Part shown: positions 1 through 10,234 of the stretch, one piece after another
How positions within the stretch are numbered: the first letter of the stretch is position 1
Layout: each line of letters begins with the position of its first letter
Translations under genes and position numbers: made by a program
The notes under the pieces: generated by a model
Told to the model about the DNA's origin: nothing
The model's input: only the letters and a program-made list of their open reading frames with translations
Databases searched by the model: none
Source of the DNA: Cafeteria roenbergensis
Lineage: Eukaryota > Sar > Bigyra > Bicosoecida > Cafeteriaceae
Assembly (NCBI GenBank): GCA_008330645.1
Contig: VLTN01000035.1
Span: forward strand, 186,001 to 250,000
Length of the DNA: 64,000 nt
Direction: 5' to 3'

Positions 1-1242
1 GAAGTAGTGCATCATCTCCTCGTCTTCGATTGTCCCGCCGCCGTCGTCGTCGTACACGTCGAAGAGGAAGCTTGCACGGGTCATGGGAGTGCCATGCTCG
101 AGTTTGGTCAGCGCCAGGAGGAACTCCTGCCACTCAATGATGCCCGACCCGTCCTCGTCGAGCAGCGAGAAGACGCGCTCCACAAACTCTCGGTCCTCCA
201 TACTGAGCATCGGGATGCCGCGCAAGAACGCAGTCTTGTCAACGCCTTCGATCGAGTGAGACATCGCGACGAGCGCCTTGAACTGCATGAACATGGCATA
301 CAGCTCGCGTCGCGAAAAGCCGGTTTCCCTGATCAAATTGACAACGTAGTTCTCGTCAGGGTGCTTGGGGTCCGTGCCGAACAAGAGGGCGCCATGAATG
401 CCCGACACAGCGACGGCGCGGTGGAATTGCCTGTCGCCGGCTCCTCCCCTCCGTTGGCTGGCTTTGGTCTGCTTGACGACGCTCACCGCCTCGGCTGCCG
501 CATGCTGTCGCGACCGCGCCGTTGCCACGGAGGCGCGCGCTGTGCCCCTGGCCGTGGTCGCCGAGCCAGAGTCCGCCCGCGCAGTCAGCGGCGCTCCAGG
601 CCTGGCGGAGGAATGGGATGTGGACGGCAAGCGGGGTGCCGCCGCTGCTGCTGCTCGTAGGCTCCTTGTTGGAAGCCATGGTGGGCTGCCTCCGGGCGCA
701 GAGCACTCCCTGGAGTGCGCTGACAGCGGGGCGTCATCAGCCCTGCTGGAGGCCGCCTGGCTGCCTGGGCCAAGGTTCGTCGTTGTCAGGGCCGCCAGCT
801 GCACGATGGAACGGCGCCGCCCTCGAGCAAACTGCTTCATGGACTCGATGGAGCCTCCCCCGTCTTGGCCTTTGCGGCGACGCCGTCCGGTTCGAGATGC
901 TGCTTGCTGCCGCATGGCCGAGAGCGCCTTTTCAGTGGCCTCTGGGCTTCCCCAGCGCGCGTGCAGCCTCGATCTGATCCGCTTAGCAGCCCCCTCGGGG
1001 CGGGGCGGCGACGGGCTGCGGGAGTACGCCGCTCCCCGTCCCGCGCCTCCAGCTGAAACCCGTGGCAGCTCGGCCGGGAGTCCAGCCGCATCCGCGCTCG
1101 CGCCACCGCCGAGCGGCCGCGCACTCAGACTCCCAGCCGACCGCGAAGTTGGAAGGGGCGCCCGCGGGGGGCGCGGTGCTCCGCTGGCCGACTGAGTGTG
1201 GCGAGAGCCAGTCCCCCACCCCCTGGAGCGCCCCTGCGCCAT
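1..1242 (-). CDS. EF-hand calcium-binding protein, partial (runs off left edge)
   Basis: The minus strand is open from about 1242 to base 1. The last 130 residues look like the calcineurin B / neuronal calcium sensor layout: a degenerate first EF-hand (around LYAMFMQFKAL), a canonical loop DEDGSGIIEWQE (about 130-165) and a second loop DDDGGGTIEDEE (about 15-55), linked by typical helices. The first 250 residues are low in complexity and rich in Ala, Arg and Ser, with a basic stretch near MKQFARGRRRS. The C-terminus lies outside the window. Start is uncertain: ATG at 1242 gives the longest sensible frame, ATG at 840 is an alternative, and a Kozak-like ATG near 679 lies in a different frame and would need an extra intron. 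It is head to head with the gene starting at 1567. A calcium sensor role is inferred from the two intact loops; the partner is unknown. Confidence 0.7.
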   Translation of the reverse strand, partial: MAQGRSRGWGTGSRHTQSASGAPRPPRAPLPTSRSAGSLSARPLGGGASADAAGLPAELPRVSAGGAGRGAAYSRSPSPPRPEGAAKRIRSRLHARWGSPEATEKALSAMRQQAASRTGRRRRKGQDGGGSIESMKQFARGRRRSIVQLAALTTTNLGPGSQAASSRADDAPLSAHSRECSAPGGSPPWLPTRSLRAAAAAAPRLPSTSHSSARPGAPLTARADSGSATTARGTARASVATARSRQHAAAEAVSVVKQTKASQRRGGAGDRQFHRAVAVSGIHGALLFGTDPKHPDENYVVNLIRETGFSRRELYAMFMQFKALVAMSHSIEGVDKTAFLRGIPMLSMEDREFVERVFSLLDEDGSGIIEWQEFLLALTKLEHGTPMTRASFLFDVYDDDGGGTIEDEEMMHYF

Positions 1243-1566
1243 TCGCGGCGGGGAGTGCGCCGCACCAGCAGCCGCTGGCGCCCGGGGCTGGGCAGCGGCG
1301 CACGCAGCTTGCCTCACTTTCGGGCGGCTGGCCCTGGCCTGGTCGGGCGAGGGGGGCGTGGCTTCCCGCGCGGCACCGGTCCACGGAGTGCGCAACCGCG
1401 CGGTCGCTGCTGGCTGTGTGGCTGGCCGGCGAGGCAGAGCCGCAACGGCCCGGTGGGTCGCGCTGCCGGCGGCTGACTCGCCCACCGGGCGGCCGCCGCA
1501 GGCCCCTTCCGAGAGCACCGGCGCCGGAAACGGCACTGGCGTGGCTGCGGTGCTGCGGACGGCGGC

Positions 1567-2494
1567 ATGGACCAGCAGCGAGTGCCGCCCCTGCGGATTC
1601 ATCATATGCACGCGTCGGGGATGTCCGCAGCCGACGGCTCCGAGTCCCCGGCGCTGTGGCTGCCCAGCAACGTGCCCCGGAAGGACCTGCTGCGAGACAA
1701 GATCCGGGCCAAGCTGCGGTGAGCGCGTGCTGCGATGGTCTGGCCTTTGCCCAGCGCGGGCGGCTTGGCCCGCAAGCCAACGCCTCCGCGACATTCCCGG
1801 CGCCCAGTGCCAACCCGCACGACGCATGCTGTCGCGGCCCGAACCGACAACACGCAGAGCGGTTGACGAAGCCGTGCTGCGGGACACAGCGGCTCGGCGG
1901 GCGGCCAGACGGCGCAAGGCCAACGGCCGAACAGCTGCCAGCTTGCCAGCAAGCCCTCCAAGGCAAGGGGCAGCAGCCAGCGGTGCTCACCCCGAGCTCC
2001 CACCCGGGACCAAAACGGGCAGTGCCGGAGCTGGTGCGGCAGCTGGCGCCTCCCTCTCCGCGCACGGGCCGCCTGACGGCGGGTCGTCGCGGCCTCGCCG
2101 GTCGCGGTCTTCGGCAGCCGCCTCTGGCCTGCACACGCCCGCGTCACTGCGCGGCGGGGCCGAAGAGGTCGCTGCAGGGGCGAGGCATCAGTCTCGTTCC
2201 CGGATGGCGTCGGAAGCTGGCGTGGGGGACCCCGCCCTCGAGTCGCGTCTTGACGCACGGGGCCCTGTGGACGATGTGGACGAGACTGCAGCCCGATACG
2301 CCCACGAAAGCGCAACGCGCGCGTCGCTCGCGGCCAAGCCGGGGCGTGTCGCCTGTCCCGGCGCCCCAGTGCCCTCGCCCGAGCAGGCCAGGAAGGCCAG
2401 GGAGGCGCGCCAGCTGATCCGGGCCCTCAGGAAGGGGTCGGAGAGGCTGGAACAGCGGCTGGATCTGGGAATACTCAGGGGAGAGCGCAGGTAG
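1567..2494 (+). CDS. Unknown basic protein, two exons
   Basis: Exon 1 is 1567-1718 (MDQQRVPPLRIHH...) and ends at a GTGAGC donor; exon 2 starts at 1858 after ACGCAG and joins in frame (KLR/AVDEAVLRD), ending at a TAG at 2494. The predicted protein has 262 residues. The N-terminal piece looks like real coding sequence, the middle is low in complexity, and the last 40 residues (SPEQARKAREARQLI...) form a charged, probably helical segment. I do not recognise the family. A further intron in the middle is possible. The neighbour upstream is the EF-hand gene in the opposite direction. Confidence 0.5.
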
Positions 2495-3143
2495 CGCGCG
2501 TGGAAGCGGGGGTGGGGGTGGAGGCGGGGGCGACACGAACCGGTGGCTCGTCGGGCCGAGGCCGGCGCCGCCAGCGCTGCGTTCGGCCCTCCAGGGAGCT
2601 GCCGGCGTCGGGCTCTGCCCAGCTGATGGCGTCACGCTGCACCTTCACGCTGCTGCTTCGGCTGCTGGCTGGCTTGTGCGGCGCGTCGCGCCTTTTCGGG
2701 CGCTTGTGCGACGGCGCTGCGCGCTGCCGAGGACTGAGGGCGCCGCCGTCAGTGCGTGCGCTTTCGACTTGTATGCATCCAGCCAAACCCCTGTGCGTGG
2801 TGCTTGCGAGTGGGCTTCCACACACGGGCTCGGGGAAACACGCCCTCGCGAAGCGAGGAGGGCGGGGACGCTGGCAAGCACGCTGGTGTCACGCCGGGCG
2901 GCCGATGGTCCCGCTGGTGCTGGTGCTGGTGCTGGTGCTGGTGCTGGTGCTGGTGCTGGTGCTGGTGCTGGTGCTGCTGGCGCTGGTGCTGGTGCTGGTG
3001 CTGGTGCTGGTGCTGGTGCTGGTGCTGGTGCTGGTGCTGGTACTGGCGCTGGCGGTCCCGCGCCCCTCAGCTCGAGCTGGCTCTCGCCCTCCAAGCCCCC
3101 ACCCGGCAGCCACCACAAACACTCGAGCGGGCGACGACCAGGA
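2495..3143. other. Intergenic region between two convergent gene ends
   Basis: This stretch lies between the stop of the gene ending at 2494 and the stop of the minus gene at 3144. It holds a long GGTGCT hexanucleotide array (listed separately). Open frames cross it on both strands but look like artefacts of base composition. I see no convincing gene. Confidence 0.6.
2912..3048. repeat. GGTGCT hexanucleotide tandem array
   Basis: About 22 copies of GGTGCT run without a break except for small changes near 2970 (an extra GCT and a GCGCTG) and at 3040. All six frames stay open, giving dipeptide strings such as Val-Leu, Gly-Ala or Ala-Pro, which explains several false reading frames here. It sits between convergent gene ends. 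Confidence 0.95.
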
Positions 3144-6100
3144 TCAGTCGTAGTCCGGGTCTGGAAGCCACTCTCCGATGGGGGTGTCGTCGGCTCCCCA
3201 GCCTCGGCCCATGCCGTCGTGGTCGTCTCTACGGCCGAACGCCCCACCGCGGGGCACCCCAGCCAGTCTGTCTGCCTCAGCCTGCAAGTGGATCTCCTCC
3301 ATGGCCGCTCGTCGGTCAAACCGTCCGCCCCCGCCGTCTGCTGCCGCTCTCGCCATCGCGTCGAAGCCGGCAGCCATGCCCATGCCGCCCCCACGACCAG
3401 CGCCACGCAGCCCGCCACCCAGGCCTCCCCCCATGCCGCCTCCCCCCATACTTGCCTGCGTCCGCCGCAGCAGGTCGGCAACAGCCGCCTTGTCCTCCGC
3501 GCTGAGCGACTGCGCGGAGTACTTGTCGCCCGGCCCGCCGCTCCTGCCCCCGCCCGTGCCGGACACGAGCCCCAGTAGCCGCCCGAGCTTCCGGAGGAAC
3601 TCCAACACGGGCCCGCCGCCGCCCTTGCTCCAGATCTGAAACCCCACGGCGACCACGACCACGATGCCGATGGCTGGCACCCGCATCCACCCAGCGTCGG
3701 CCCCTGCGGGGCGAACGGGCTGCGGCAGCAGCAGCGTCGCCGTGCGCACCACCGCGTCACACTCCTCGCCCGAGGCCGAGGGGCAGCTGCGAGCGCTCAC
3801 CCAGGCGGCCACCGGGTCCGTGGTGCCGCGGGGTCCGGCGTTGGCCAGCGACAGCAGGGTCGGCAGCACCTCCGCGCCCGCGCGCCCCGGCCCAGCCTCT
3901 CGCTGAAGGCGCGCCGCGGCCTTAAGAGCCTGGATCTCGGCCGGGGGCGTCGCGAAGCTTGTGACGAGGCGAGGCGTGGCAGCCGCAATGCCGGTGGCGT
4001 TGAACAAGAACGTGCCCGCCAGCGCGCTCACCACCGCGTACCCGCGGGTCGTCTCCACGACCGCGGCTCCAAGGCTTGTGGTCGCCAGGTCGGCCGCGGC
4101 GTCGGCCTCGTCGGCGTTTTCGGGGTCCACCAGCGACGCGAGCGCGAACCTGTGCACCAGCCGGCACACGCCCGACCCGGCGCGCCTCGCAGCCCCCCGG
4201 GCGCTTGCGGGCGCGCGGGTGTCGAACACCAGCACGTCCCCGCCACGGGTGCCCGCCCACAGAAACCGCGGCTCGGCAGCGTCGAACGCCAAGGACACAA
4301 TGTCAGCTGACAGCGGGCCGGCGGAGGACCCGGACGCGAGGAGGGCCTGGCCGGGCACCTCGCAGATGGACCCGGTGTCTCGCAGCGTGGACGCGGACGC
4401 GAAGGTGACGCGGAAGCCGCGGGCGGAGGCGAGGTGCGGGGCGTAGCGGGTGAGCGCATTGACGCCGCGCCACTGGGAAGGGGCCGGCGGCGCGGGGGCG
4501 GCGATGGCAGGGAGGGGCGGCGGCGAGGGGCGCGCGGCGCAGCCGCACCGCTGCGGCAGAGCCCCGCCGAGCGCCGACCAGACCACCATCCAGTCGCGGG
4601 CAGCGGCGCGGGGGCCGGCGGGCAGGGCCTGGAGCCAGGCTGCCTGCTCCGCAAGGGCCAGGTCGGGGCTGATGCGCGGGTGGGTCTCTGGTGATGGGAC
4701 CGAGACTCCCTCCGGGAGACCGGACGACGCGTCGATCACGACGACGATGCCGGCGGAGTCGCCCGCCGCCACCATAGTCTGTCCGCGCAGGCGATACACA
4801 GCCAGCGACGTGAACCACACGGCGGGGCGGCCGCTTCCGCCGCTTCCGCCGCCCCCGGCGCCACCGGCGCCGCCGCCGGCGTGCTGGGGCCCTGCCTGGC
4901 CGGGTTCGTCGCCAGCGTCGTCGCATTCAGGCGGCGCGGAGCGGCCGTCAGGCAAGGCCCGCTCCGCCCCCTCCGCCGTGGCTGCCGGCGCTCCGCCGCC
5001 GCCGCTGTTGCCGCTGTGGGGGGCTGCGGCGGCGTCCTCGCGCGCTGCCGGAGCGCCCCAGCACCAGTCCCAAGGCAGCTGCGACGCGCGCTCCCTGAAG
5101 GCGGCGGCCACGCGGTTCTCGGCCCAGGTGATGGCGTCCGCGCCCGCCCATGTGGAAGCCGCCTGCGTGATGACAGCCGACATGCCAAGCCCGCTGGGAG
5201 CGTCGGGGTGCCGGGTGGAGGGGCGACCACGCTCGCCGGGGCGGGTGCCGCTGGCGTTGGCGGAGGCGTTCGCCGGGAGGGCTGGCTTGCTCCGACTCTC
5301 GCCCGAGGAGTCATCAGCGCCTACGCCGCCGGCACCACTGCCGGCACCGCTGGCGCCCGAGGCTGTGCCGGCAGACCGCTCCGCGCCCGACGTCGAGCCG
5401 TCGGCGCCCACCTCCGCGCTGGCACGGCAGGTCGCCGCCTCGGCGCACGGCGCCGTGTGAGTGCCCTCGCCGGCCGCTGCAGCCTCGCCCCCCGCCGTGG
5501 ACGCATCGCCCGCCGAACCGGGCGGCCCGCCAGCGGCTTCGCCATCGCCAGCGCCGCCCGAGCCGCTGCCGCCTCCAGAGCGGCTGCCGCTGGCGCGATT
5601 GCTCTCGCTGCTCGAAGCGCCCTGGGCGGCGGCACGGGCGTCCGCCGCCTGCCTCATCAGGGACCTGCCCATGGCCCGCTGGCCGTCGACGAACACTGTG
5701 AGTTCCAGTGTGACGAGGCTGCCGTCGGAGCCGCTGACGGCGAGGAACGGGCTGGCCTCGCCCCCGAGCGCTGCGGCCGTCACCGTGGGGAGGCGGACCT
5801 CGACGTCGAGACGGTCGTCCCTGGCTGGGCCGGAAGGCGGGCCCCAGACCCAGTGGCGGGCGAGAACCGCTCCGGCTGCGCTCACGACCCGAACCTCGCC
5901 GACAGCGGACACCGTGACGACGCAATACAGCGAGGCCGTCGACTGGAGGAAGGCGCGGCGCCGCCCTGCCGTGCCCCTGGACGCGTACGCTGAAAAGGTC
6001 ACGGGCAGCACAAGCGCCGCCACGGGGCTGGGAGCGGCGATCTCGGGGCCAGACACGAACATGTCACTGAACGCCCTTCGCGCACCCTGGGTCGCCACGC

Positions 6101-6452
6101 CGCCCGGCGCGGCCGCGGCAGCAGCGAGTCGGCGCGCTTCCCCCCCCATCGCCAAAGGCTTGGAGCGCAGCTCGAACAGCAGTTGCCGCAATGCTGTGTC
6201 GTTCTCGTGAGAGGCTCCGGTGAGCAGCCTGTCGCGGGCTTTGTCCAGCGCCTCCACTCGCCGGGCCAGAACGCTGGCAAGCCGACGGGTCTCAGACAGC
6301 TCCTGGTTGACAAGGTCCAGTGCGATAGACGTGAGAGCTGGCTCGCTCGCCGCGGTAGGGGCGGGCGTGGTTTCCGGCGCGTGGCTTTCGCTCGAGGGAG
6401 CGGCTGCGACCGCAGCGGCCGCCACCGCCAACAGCAGCCAAGGCATGACCAT
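3144..6452 (-). CDS. Secretory-pathway membrane protein with propeller-like repeats
   Basis: A single long frame of about 1,102 residues. It opens with a clear signal peptide (MVMPWLLLAVAAAAVAAA), then a helical segment (LDLVNQELSETRRLAS...), then a long region with short beta-strand repeats of WD or quinoprotein type (for example IVSLAFDAAEPRFLWAG and YCVVTVSAVGEVRVV). Gly/Ser/Ala-rich inserts break up this region. One hydrophobic helix (IGIVVVVAVGFQIW, about residue 925) is followed by a Gly-rich, charged tail. The likely topology is a lumenal or outside propeller with a short cytosolic tail. An in-frame ATG lies at 6617, but the signal peptide argues for 6452. It is head to head with the YL1-like gene, 180 bases apart. 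I do not assign a family. Confidence 0.75.
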   Translation of the reverse strand: MVMPWLLLAVAAAAVAAAPSSESHAPETTPAPTAASEPALTSIALDLVNQELSETRRLASVLARRVEALDKARDRLLTGASHENDTALRQLLFELRSKPLAMGGEARRLAAAAAAPGGVATQGARRAFSDMFVSGPEIAAPSPVAALVLPVTFSAYASRGTAGRRRAFLQSTASLYCVVTVSAVGEVRVVSAAGAVLARHWVWGPPSGPARDDRLDVEVRLPTVTAAALGGEASPFLAVSGSDGSLVTLELTVFVDGQRAMGRSLMRQAADARAAAQGASSSESNRASGSRSGGGSGSGGAGDGEAAGGPPGSAGDASTAGGEAAAAGEGTHTAPCAEAATCRASAEVGADGSTSGAERSAGTASGASGAGSGAGGVGADDSSGESRSKPALPANASANASGTRPGERGRPSTRHPDAPSGLGMSAVITQAASTWAGADAITWAENRVAAAFRERASQLPWDWCWGAPAAREDAAAAPHSGNSGGGGAPAATAEGAERALPDGRSAPPECDDAGDEPGQAGPQHAGGGAGGAGGGGSGGSGRPAVWFTSLAVYRLRGQTMVAAGDSAGIVVVIDASSGLPEGVSVPSPETHPRISPDLALAEQAAWLQALPAGPRAAARDWMVVWSALGGALPQRCGCAARPSPPPLPAIAAPAPPAPSQWRGVNALTRYAPHLASARGFRVTFASASTLRDTGSICEVPGQALLASGSSAGPLSADIVSLAFDAAEPRFLWAGTRGGDVLVFDTRAPASARGAARRAGSGVCRLVHRFALASLVDPENADEADAAADLATTSLGAAVVETTRGYAVVSALAGTFLFNATGIAAATPRLVTSFATPPAEIQALKAAARLQREAGPGRAGAEVLPTLLSLANAGPRGTTDPVAAWVSARSCPSASGEECDAVVRTATLLLPQPVRPAGADAGWMRVPAIGIVVVVAVGFQIWSKGGGGPVLEFLRKLGRLLGLVSGTGGGRSGGPGDKYSAQSLSAEDKAAVADLLRRTQASMGGGGMGGGLGGGLRGAGRGGGMGMAAGFDAMARAAADGGGGRFDRRAAMEEIHLQAEADRLAGVPRGGAFGRRDDHDGMGRGWGADDTPIGEWLPDPDYD

Positions 6453-6632
6453 GGCGAACGCCGCAAGTCGCGGCGCGGCGCTCCGCTGCTGGGAATGGAA
6501 GGAGCCTCTCGACTGCTGCCTACGCGCGGGTGTGGCGGGGCAGCCCGAGGGTGAGTGCTGCTCTGCGCGCCGGCGCTGGCCGGGCCCGGGCGGCACTCGC
6601 GCTCCCGATATACCCAAACCCGGCGTGCTGCC

Positions 6633-7367
6633 ATGGATGAGTCACGGAGGGCCAGGCGAGGGTGGGAGATGGCCATGGCAGCCAGCGGGCACGCCGCCGC
6701 GCGCCCGACCCGCGAGCGCAAGCCGGCGAGGCGGGCGCGGCGATCTGCCAAGCCGTCCAAGCGCCTCACAGCGGAGGCTGCGCAGCAGCTGGCTCAGTCG
6801 CGACTAGACGCTCTCGAGTCGGAGGCGCCGGGAGAGCTCGGGGACGGAGGCGGGGCGGGGGACGACGAGTACGAGTTCGAGGACGACTTTGACGACGACG
6901 AGGCGGTCACGTCCACGCGCTCGCGCCGCGGGGGCAGGGCGGAGCCTAGAGGGGCGAAGCCCAAGCGGGCGCGTGTCCAAGGGCCCGCGGCGCACGTGGC
7001 CCGCGCCCTGGGCCAGCGCAGGCCGCCCCGGCTCGCGGACCTGCTGCTCGCCGACGGGATCGGCGAGGACGTTGAGCCCCAAGAGGCCGCCGGTGATGCT
7101 GGCAGGGCGCAGGCCGCTGCCGGCGGTGAAGGCGCTACGGCCGCCGCGCCCGCCGTCGTGTTCGGGCTGCTCGGGGGAACGACAGCCGCTCACGCCGCGG
7201 CCTGCGGCGTGAACCAGCTGACCATCGGGTCGAGCGCGCGGGGAGCGCTGCCGCCGCGGAGCCACTGCGTCGTGACTGGGCTCCCGGCTCTGCACAGGGA
7301 GCCGGGGACCGGCCGGCGCTACGCCTCCGCGGCTGAGTACACGCGGCTCACGGAGCGGGCCGACTAG
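6633..7367 (+). CDS. YL1/VPS72-like chromatin remodelling subunit
   Basis: A single-exon protein of about 244 residues. Near the N-terminus it is basic (RERKPARRARR) and followed by an acidic block (DDEYEFEDDFDDDE), as in YL1, the histone H2A.Z chaperone subunit of the SWR1/SRCAP complex. Near the C-terminus, CVVTGLPALHREPGTGRRY matches the YL1 C-terminal motif, which is shared by VPS72 and INO80C/IES6. The acidic block favours YL1; the short length (VPS72 is usually 350 or more) leaves IES6 possible. In-frame ATGs at 6633 and 6669 are both reasonable starts. It should act in the nucleus in H2A.Z deposition or INO80 remodelling. Confidence 0.65.
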   Translation: MDESRRARRGWEMAMAASGHAAARPTRERKPARRARRSAKPSKRLTAEAAQQLAQSRLDALESEAPGELGDGGGAGDDEYEFEDDFDDDEAVTSTRSRRGGRAEPRGAKPKRARVQGPAAHVARALGQRRPPRLADLLLADGIGEDVEPQEAAGDAGRAQAAAGGEGATAAAPAVVFGLLGGTTAAHAAACGVNQLTIGSSARGALPPRSHCVVTGLPALHREPGTGRRYASAAEYTRLTERAD

Positions 7368-7593
7368 ACGCGGGAGCAGCCGCTCCGCGGCTCGAGGCAC
7401 GGACGCAAGGCTCGGCTCGTGCGGAGTGGGCTGCGTGACGGGGGGAAGGGGCGGCCGCAGTCCGCGCCGCGACAGCGCAGCCCCTTGAGCGGCAGGCGGC
7501 GGCCTTTCTACGAGCGGAGCGGCCGACTGGGGCTGTTCTCATGCTCTCGGTGCTCTGTGTGGGAGATGCGGGAGCTTGCGGGCGGAGGCGGGT

Positions 7594-8841
7594 CTATACG
7601 TAGTTGGTTCGCGACTCGCAGCGGGAGCCGAAGAAGCCGGCGGCGCACTGGCAAACGCCGTTGGTGTAGTCGCAGACGCCCCTGCCGGAGCAGTCGCGCC
7701 CTTCGGCCCCGCCTGGCCCTCCCAGCGGGTCCGGCCCCGAGGGGCACTCCCGCATGGCGCAGTCAAACCCGCGATAGCCGCTGTCGCACACGCAGGACAT
7801 CATCATGGAGCTATCGAAGGCATCGTTGTACGACAGCCCGGCGTCTTCAAGCAGCTTTCGCGTGGCCTGGCACACGCCATGGCCCGAGCATCCCTTCGAG
7901 CAGGCGATCCTGGCGCACGCGTCGCCTGTGAACCCAGGAGCGCACTCGCACCGTCCGGTGGACCGAATGCACCTTCCCGCCCCCGAGCATTCGACCGGCT
8001 GGTGCATCGTCCCGTGCAGGCCTGGGATGTAGTGCCCCCCCATGTTGGCGGTGAGGTTGAAGAAGTACAGGTCCCCGGGCGCCATGTCGTCCTTCGTCGT
8101 CACGGCGTCGCCGTCCACGTGCACAAGCACCCCAGTGCGCTGCTGCCGCGTGTGGAATGCGGCCACGACCTCCAGTGCGTTCCCCGGGGACATGAGTGCT
8201 CCGCTTGGCTTGTCAAACGCGTGCAGCTGCTGCATGTCGCCCACGATGCCCGGAACGCGATACCTCAGCAGCCCTTGCCCGACTCCAGTCACGTCGACAA
8301 CCTCGACCTCGACGCTGATGTCCCTGTCGATTCCCAAACGAAGGGGCATCACAACCTTGAGCACAGGCTTGGATGTCGACCCCGCCTTGAGCAGGTGCAC
8401 TCTGCCAGCATCCTCGCCCAGGAGGCCCTGCCTATTGGTCTGGACATTCGCAAACGAGATCCCGTGTGGGCACAGTCGCTGTGAGCAGTCGGGGCCAGTC
8501 CATCCGGCCCGCAGCATCGAAAACCTCGTGGTTGATTGGAAGCAGGTGCATCTGTCATCCTGCAAACACCAGTGGCAGTGCGCGCGTGAGGGCGCGGGCT
8601 CACGCTTCTCGCCACGAGGTGCGCCACGACTTCAATCGCAGCTTGATGGCCGCGCGGGTTGGAGGGCCGAGCGGGGGCTTGACGGGGCAGCAAAACGTGC
8701 CGCGCCGCGAACCCGCGGCAGACTCACGCTCCCGCAGGCGCCATGGCCACTGCACATGTTCGGGCAGCTCGCCAAGTTCAGCTGTGGCGCAAACATCGCC
8801 AGTGCTGCCAGCAGCAGCCCCACGCGCCCCAGTCGCCTCAT
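7594..8841 (-). CDS. Secreted EGF-like cysteine-rich protein
   Basis: Two exons, 8841-8728 and 8559-7594, joined at GGGAGC/GTGAGT and TTTGCAG/GATGAC, give 359 residues. It starts with a signal peptide (MRRLGRVGLLLAALAMF) and an EGF-like module (CPNMCSGHGACG) that continues across the intron. A beta-rich middle without cysteines follows, then three or four further EGF/tenascin-type modules (CSGAGRC, CSKGCSGHGVC, CSGRGVC) with CxCxxGFxGxxC endings. I see no membrane helix or anchor at the C-terminus, which ends TNYV. Such modules usually bind proteins or carbohydrate outside the cell; a role in cell-surface adhesion is only a guess. Confidence 0.8.
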
Positions 8842-9241
8842 GGGCACGAGTGCGTTGCGAGGGGGCATGTGCAGAGCTGCGCTCAACGCCGGCAGGCAGC
8901 ATTAGTGATGGAGTTGCCATTGAGGCGGCCGCAAACACCACATTCAGCACCGCTAAGCAGTGCGTATCGCCTGCGTTCCGTGCTCGCGCTGGCCTGCCTT
9001 GCGCAAACGAGCCGTTCCTTGAGCGTTGCAGACTGGCATCAGCCCACGCAGACGCAGGCTGTCGCAAGTCAGAGCACGCGGCCCACAGCGGAGGTGCCCC
9101 AACGCCGCAATGCTCACAGCACTCGTGCATTGCAGACGCAGATTCCCCGCACGCGCAGCGGCTTCAGGCACGGCTGAAACCCAATGATTTTGTGCATCAC
9201 AACAAGCAGGCACACGGACGAGCTCCGGCTGCACTGGGAGC
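8842..9241. other. Intergenic region upstream of the EGF-like gene
   Basis: About 400 bases between two minus-strand genes. It should contain the promoter of the EGF-like gene and the 3' end of ALG13. Short open frames here have no protein-like features. I see no repeat or RNA gene. Confidence 0.5.
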
Positions 9242-9948
9242 CTAGAAGGAGCCCAGCTCTTCAGAAACAACAGCCGAGAATGCAGAGAGTGAGGTGGCTG
9301 GGTCCGCCAAGGGCTCAAACGCGGCCGGGAGCGTCGCAAGCGCTGCGGCGACCGCGGCGTCCCCGGCCGAGCAATATGCGAGGTGACCCCCGTCCGCCAT
9401 GGCCTTGGCGAGCTCCTGCTGGTGATTGTCCATGAGCTCGTCGTTCACAACCACAAGCAGGCGCTTTCGGGCCCGGAGGCACTCAAACACAGAGCCGGCG
9501 CCTGCGAAGCAAAGCGCTCGGCAGCAGGTGCGGCGGTCGAACCATTGCGCACGCAATGCCGTCACCCCAGCCCAGCCTGGCGCAGGCGAAATCCAACTAG
9601 CGTGGCTTGCGCCGCCAGCTGGCACTCGCAGCCGCGCTCACCTGCGTGGCTGACAACGAGAGCGGCAGACTCGATGCACGGCTGTATGCTCGCCTTGAAC
9701 CGGAACACCGTCAATGGCATGCCGTTCCAGTCCAGCGAAGCGGAGGCGTGCTTGTCATCGTCCCCACCCGCTCGCGAGAGGGCTTCTCTGACTGGCGCCG
9801 GCAGCGCCTCGGGGCTGAGGCGCCCGATTTGCATTTCCACGGAATCGCAGCCCTGCCGCCGCGCCGCCTCGGCAAAGCCGGGGGCGAACACCGCTTGGGC
9901 CAGGGCCGGGAACTCCGTTGTGCCCACGGTGACAAACACGCGCGGCAT
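9242..9948 (-). CDS. ALG13: ALG13, UDP-GlcNAc transferase catalytic subunit
   Basis: Exon 1 (9948-9642) and exon 2 (9501-9242) join within SHAG/AGSVFECL, giving 188 residues, the usual size of stand-alone ALG13. The start MPRVFVTVGTTEF is the hallmark Rossmann N-terminus. LVVSHAGAGSVFECL is the UDP-GlcNAc binding signature, and VVVNDELMDNHQQELA is the conserved helix after it. ALG13 pairs with the membrane anchor ALG14 on the cytosolic face of the ER and adds the second GlcNAc to the dolichol-linked precursor for N-glycosylation. The central part (GGDDDKHASAS) is a little longer than in yeast. ALG14 is not in this window. Confidence 0.95.
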
Positions 9949-10234
9949 GGCCCAAGGCGCGCGCCACGAGGAGTGTGGTGCACGTTGCAGCCGCTGGCCG
10001 TGGCTCGCCCCGCGCTGCTCTGCTGCGACGCTCGAGTGAGAATGAGGGCCGGGGATGGGGGGGGGGGGGCGGGAGCTTAGCCTACGGCTCTTGACGGCTG
10101 CAGTGAACACACAATACCTGCACACAATATCTCGACTGGGAAGGCGCGGCAGCGGGTTCCAGAGTGCCGCTGCCCGTGAGCGAGGGGCGCCAGCCCCGCG
10201 GCCCTTGCCGCTCTCAAGGCGGGCCAGGCGGCCG

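Noticed and set aside
356-679. Start at a Kozak-like ATG (MASNKEPTSSSS) for the EF-hand gene
   Set aside because: It is in another frame from the EF-hands and would need an intron of about 46 bases, much shorter than any other here.
2500-3153. Val-Leu repeat protein and its Gly-Ala and Ala-Pro counterparts in other frames
   Set aside because: All come from the GGTGCT array, which is open in six frames; there is no conserved flanking protein.
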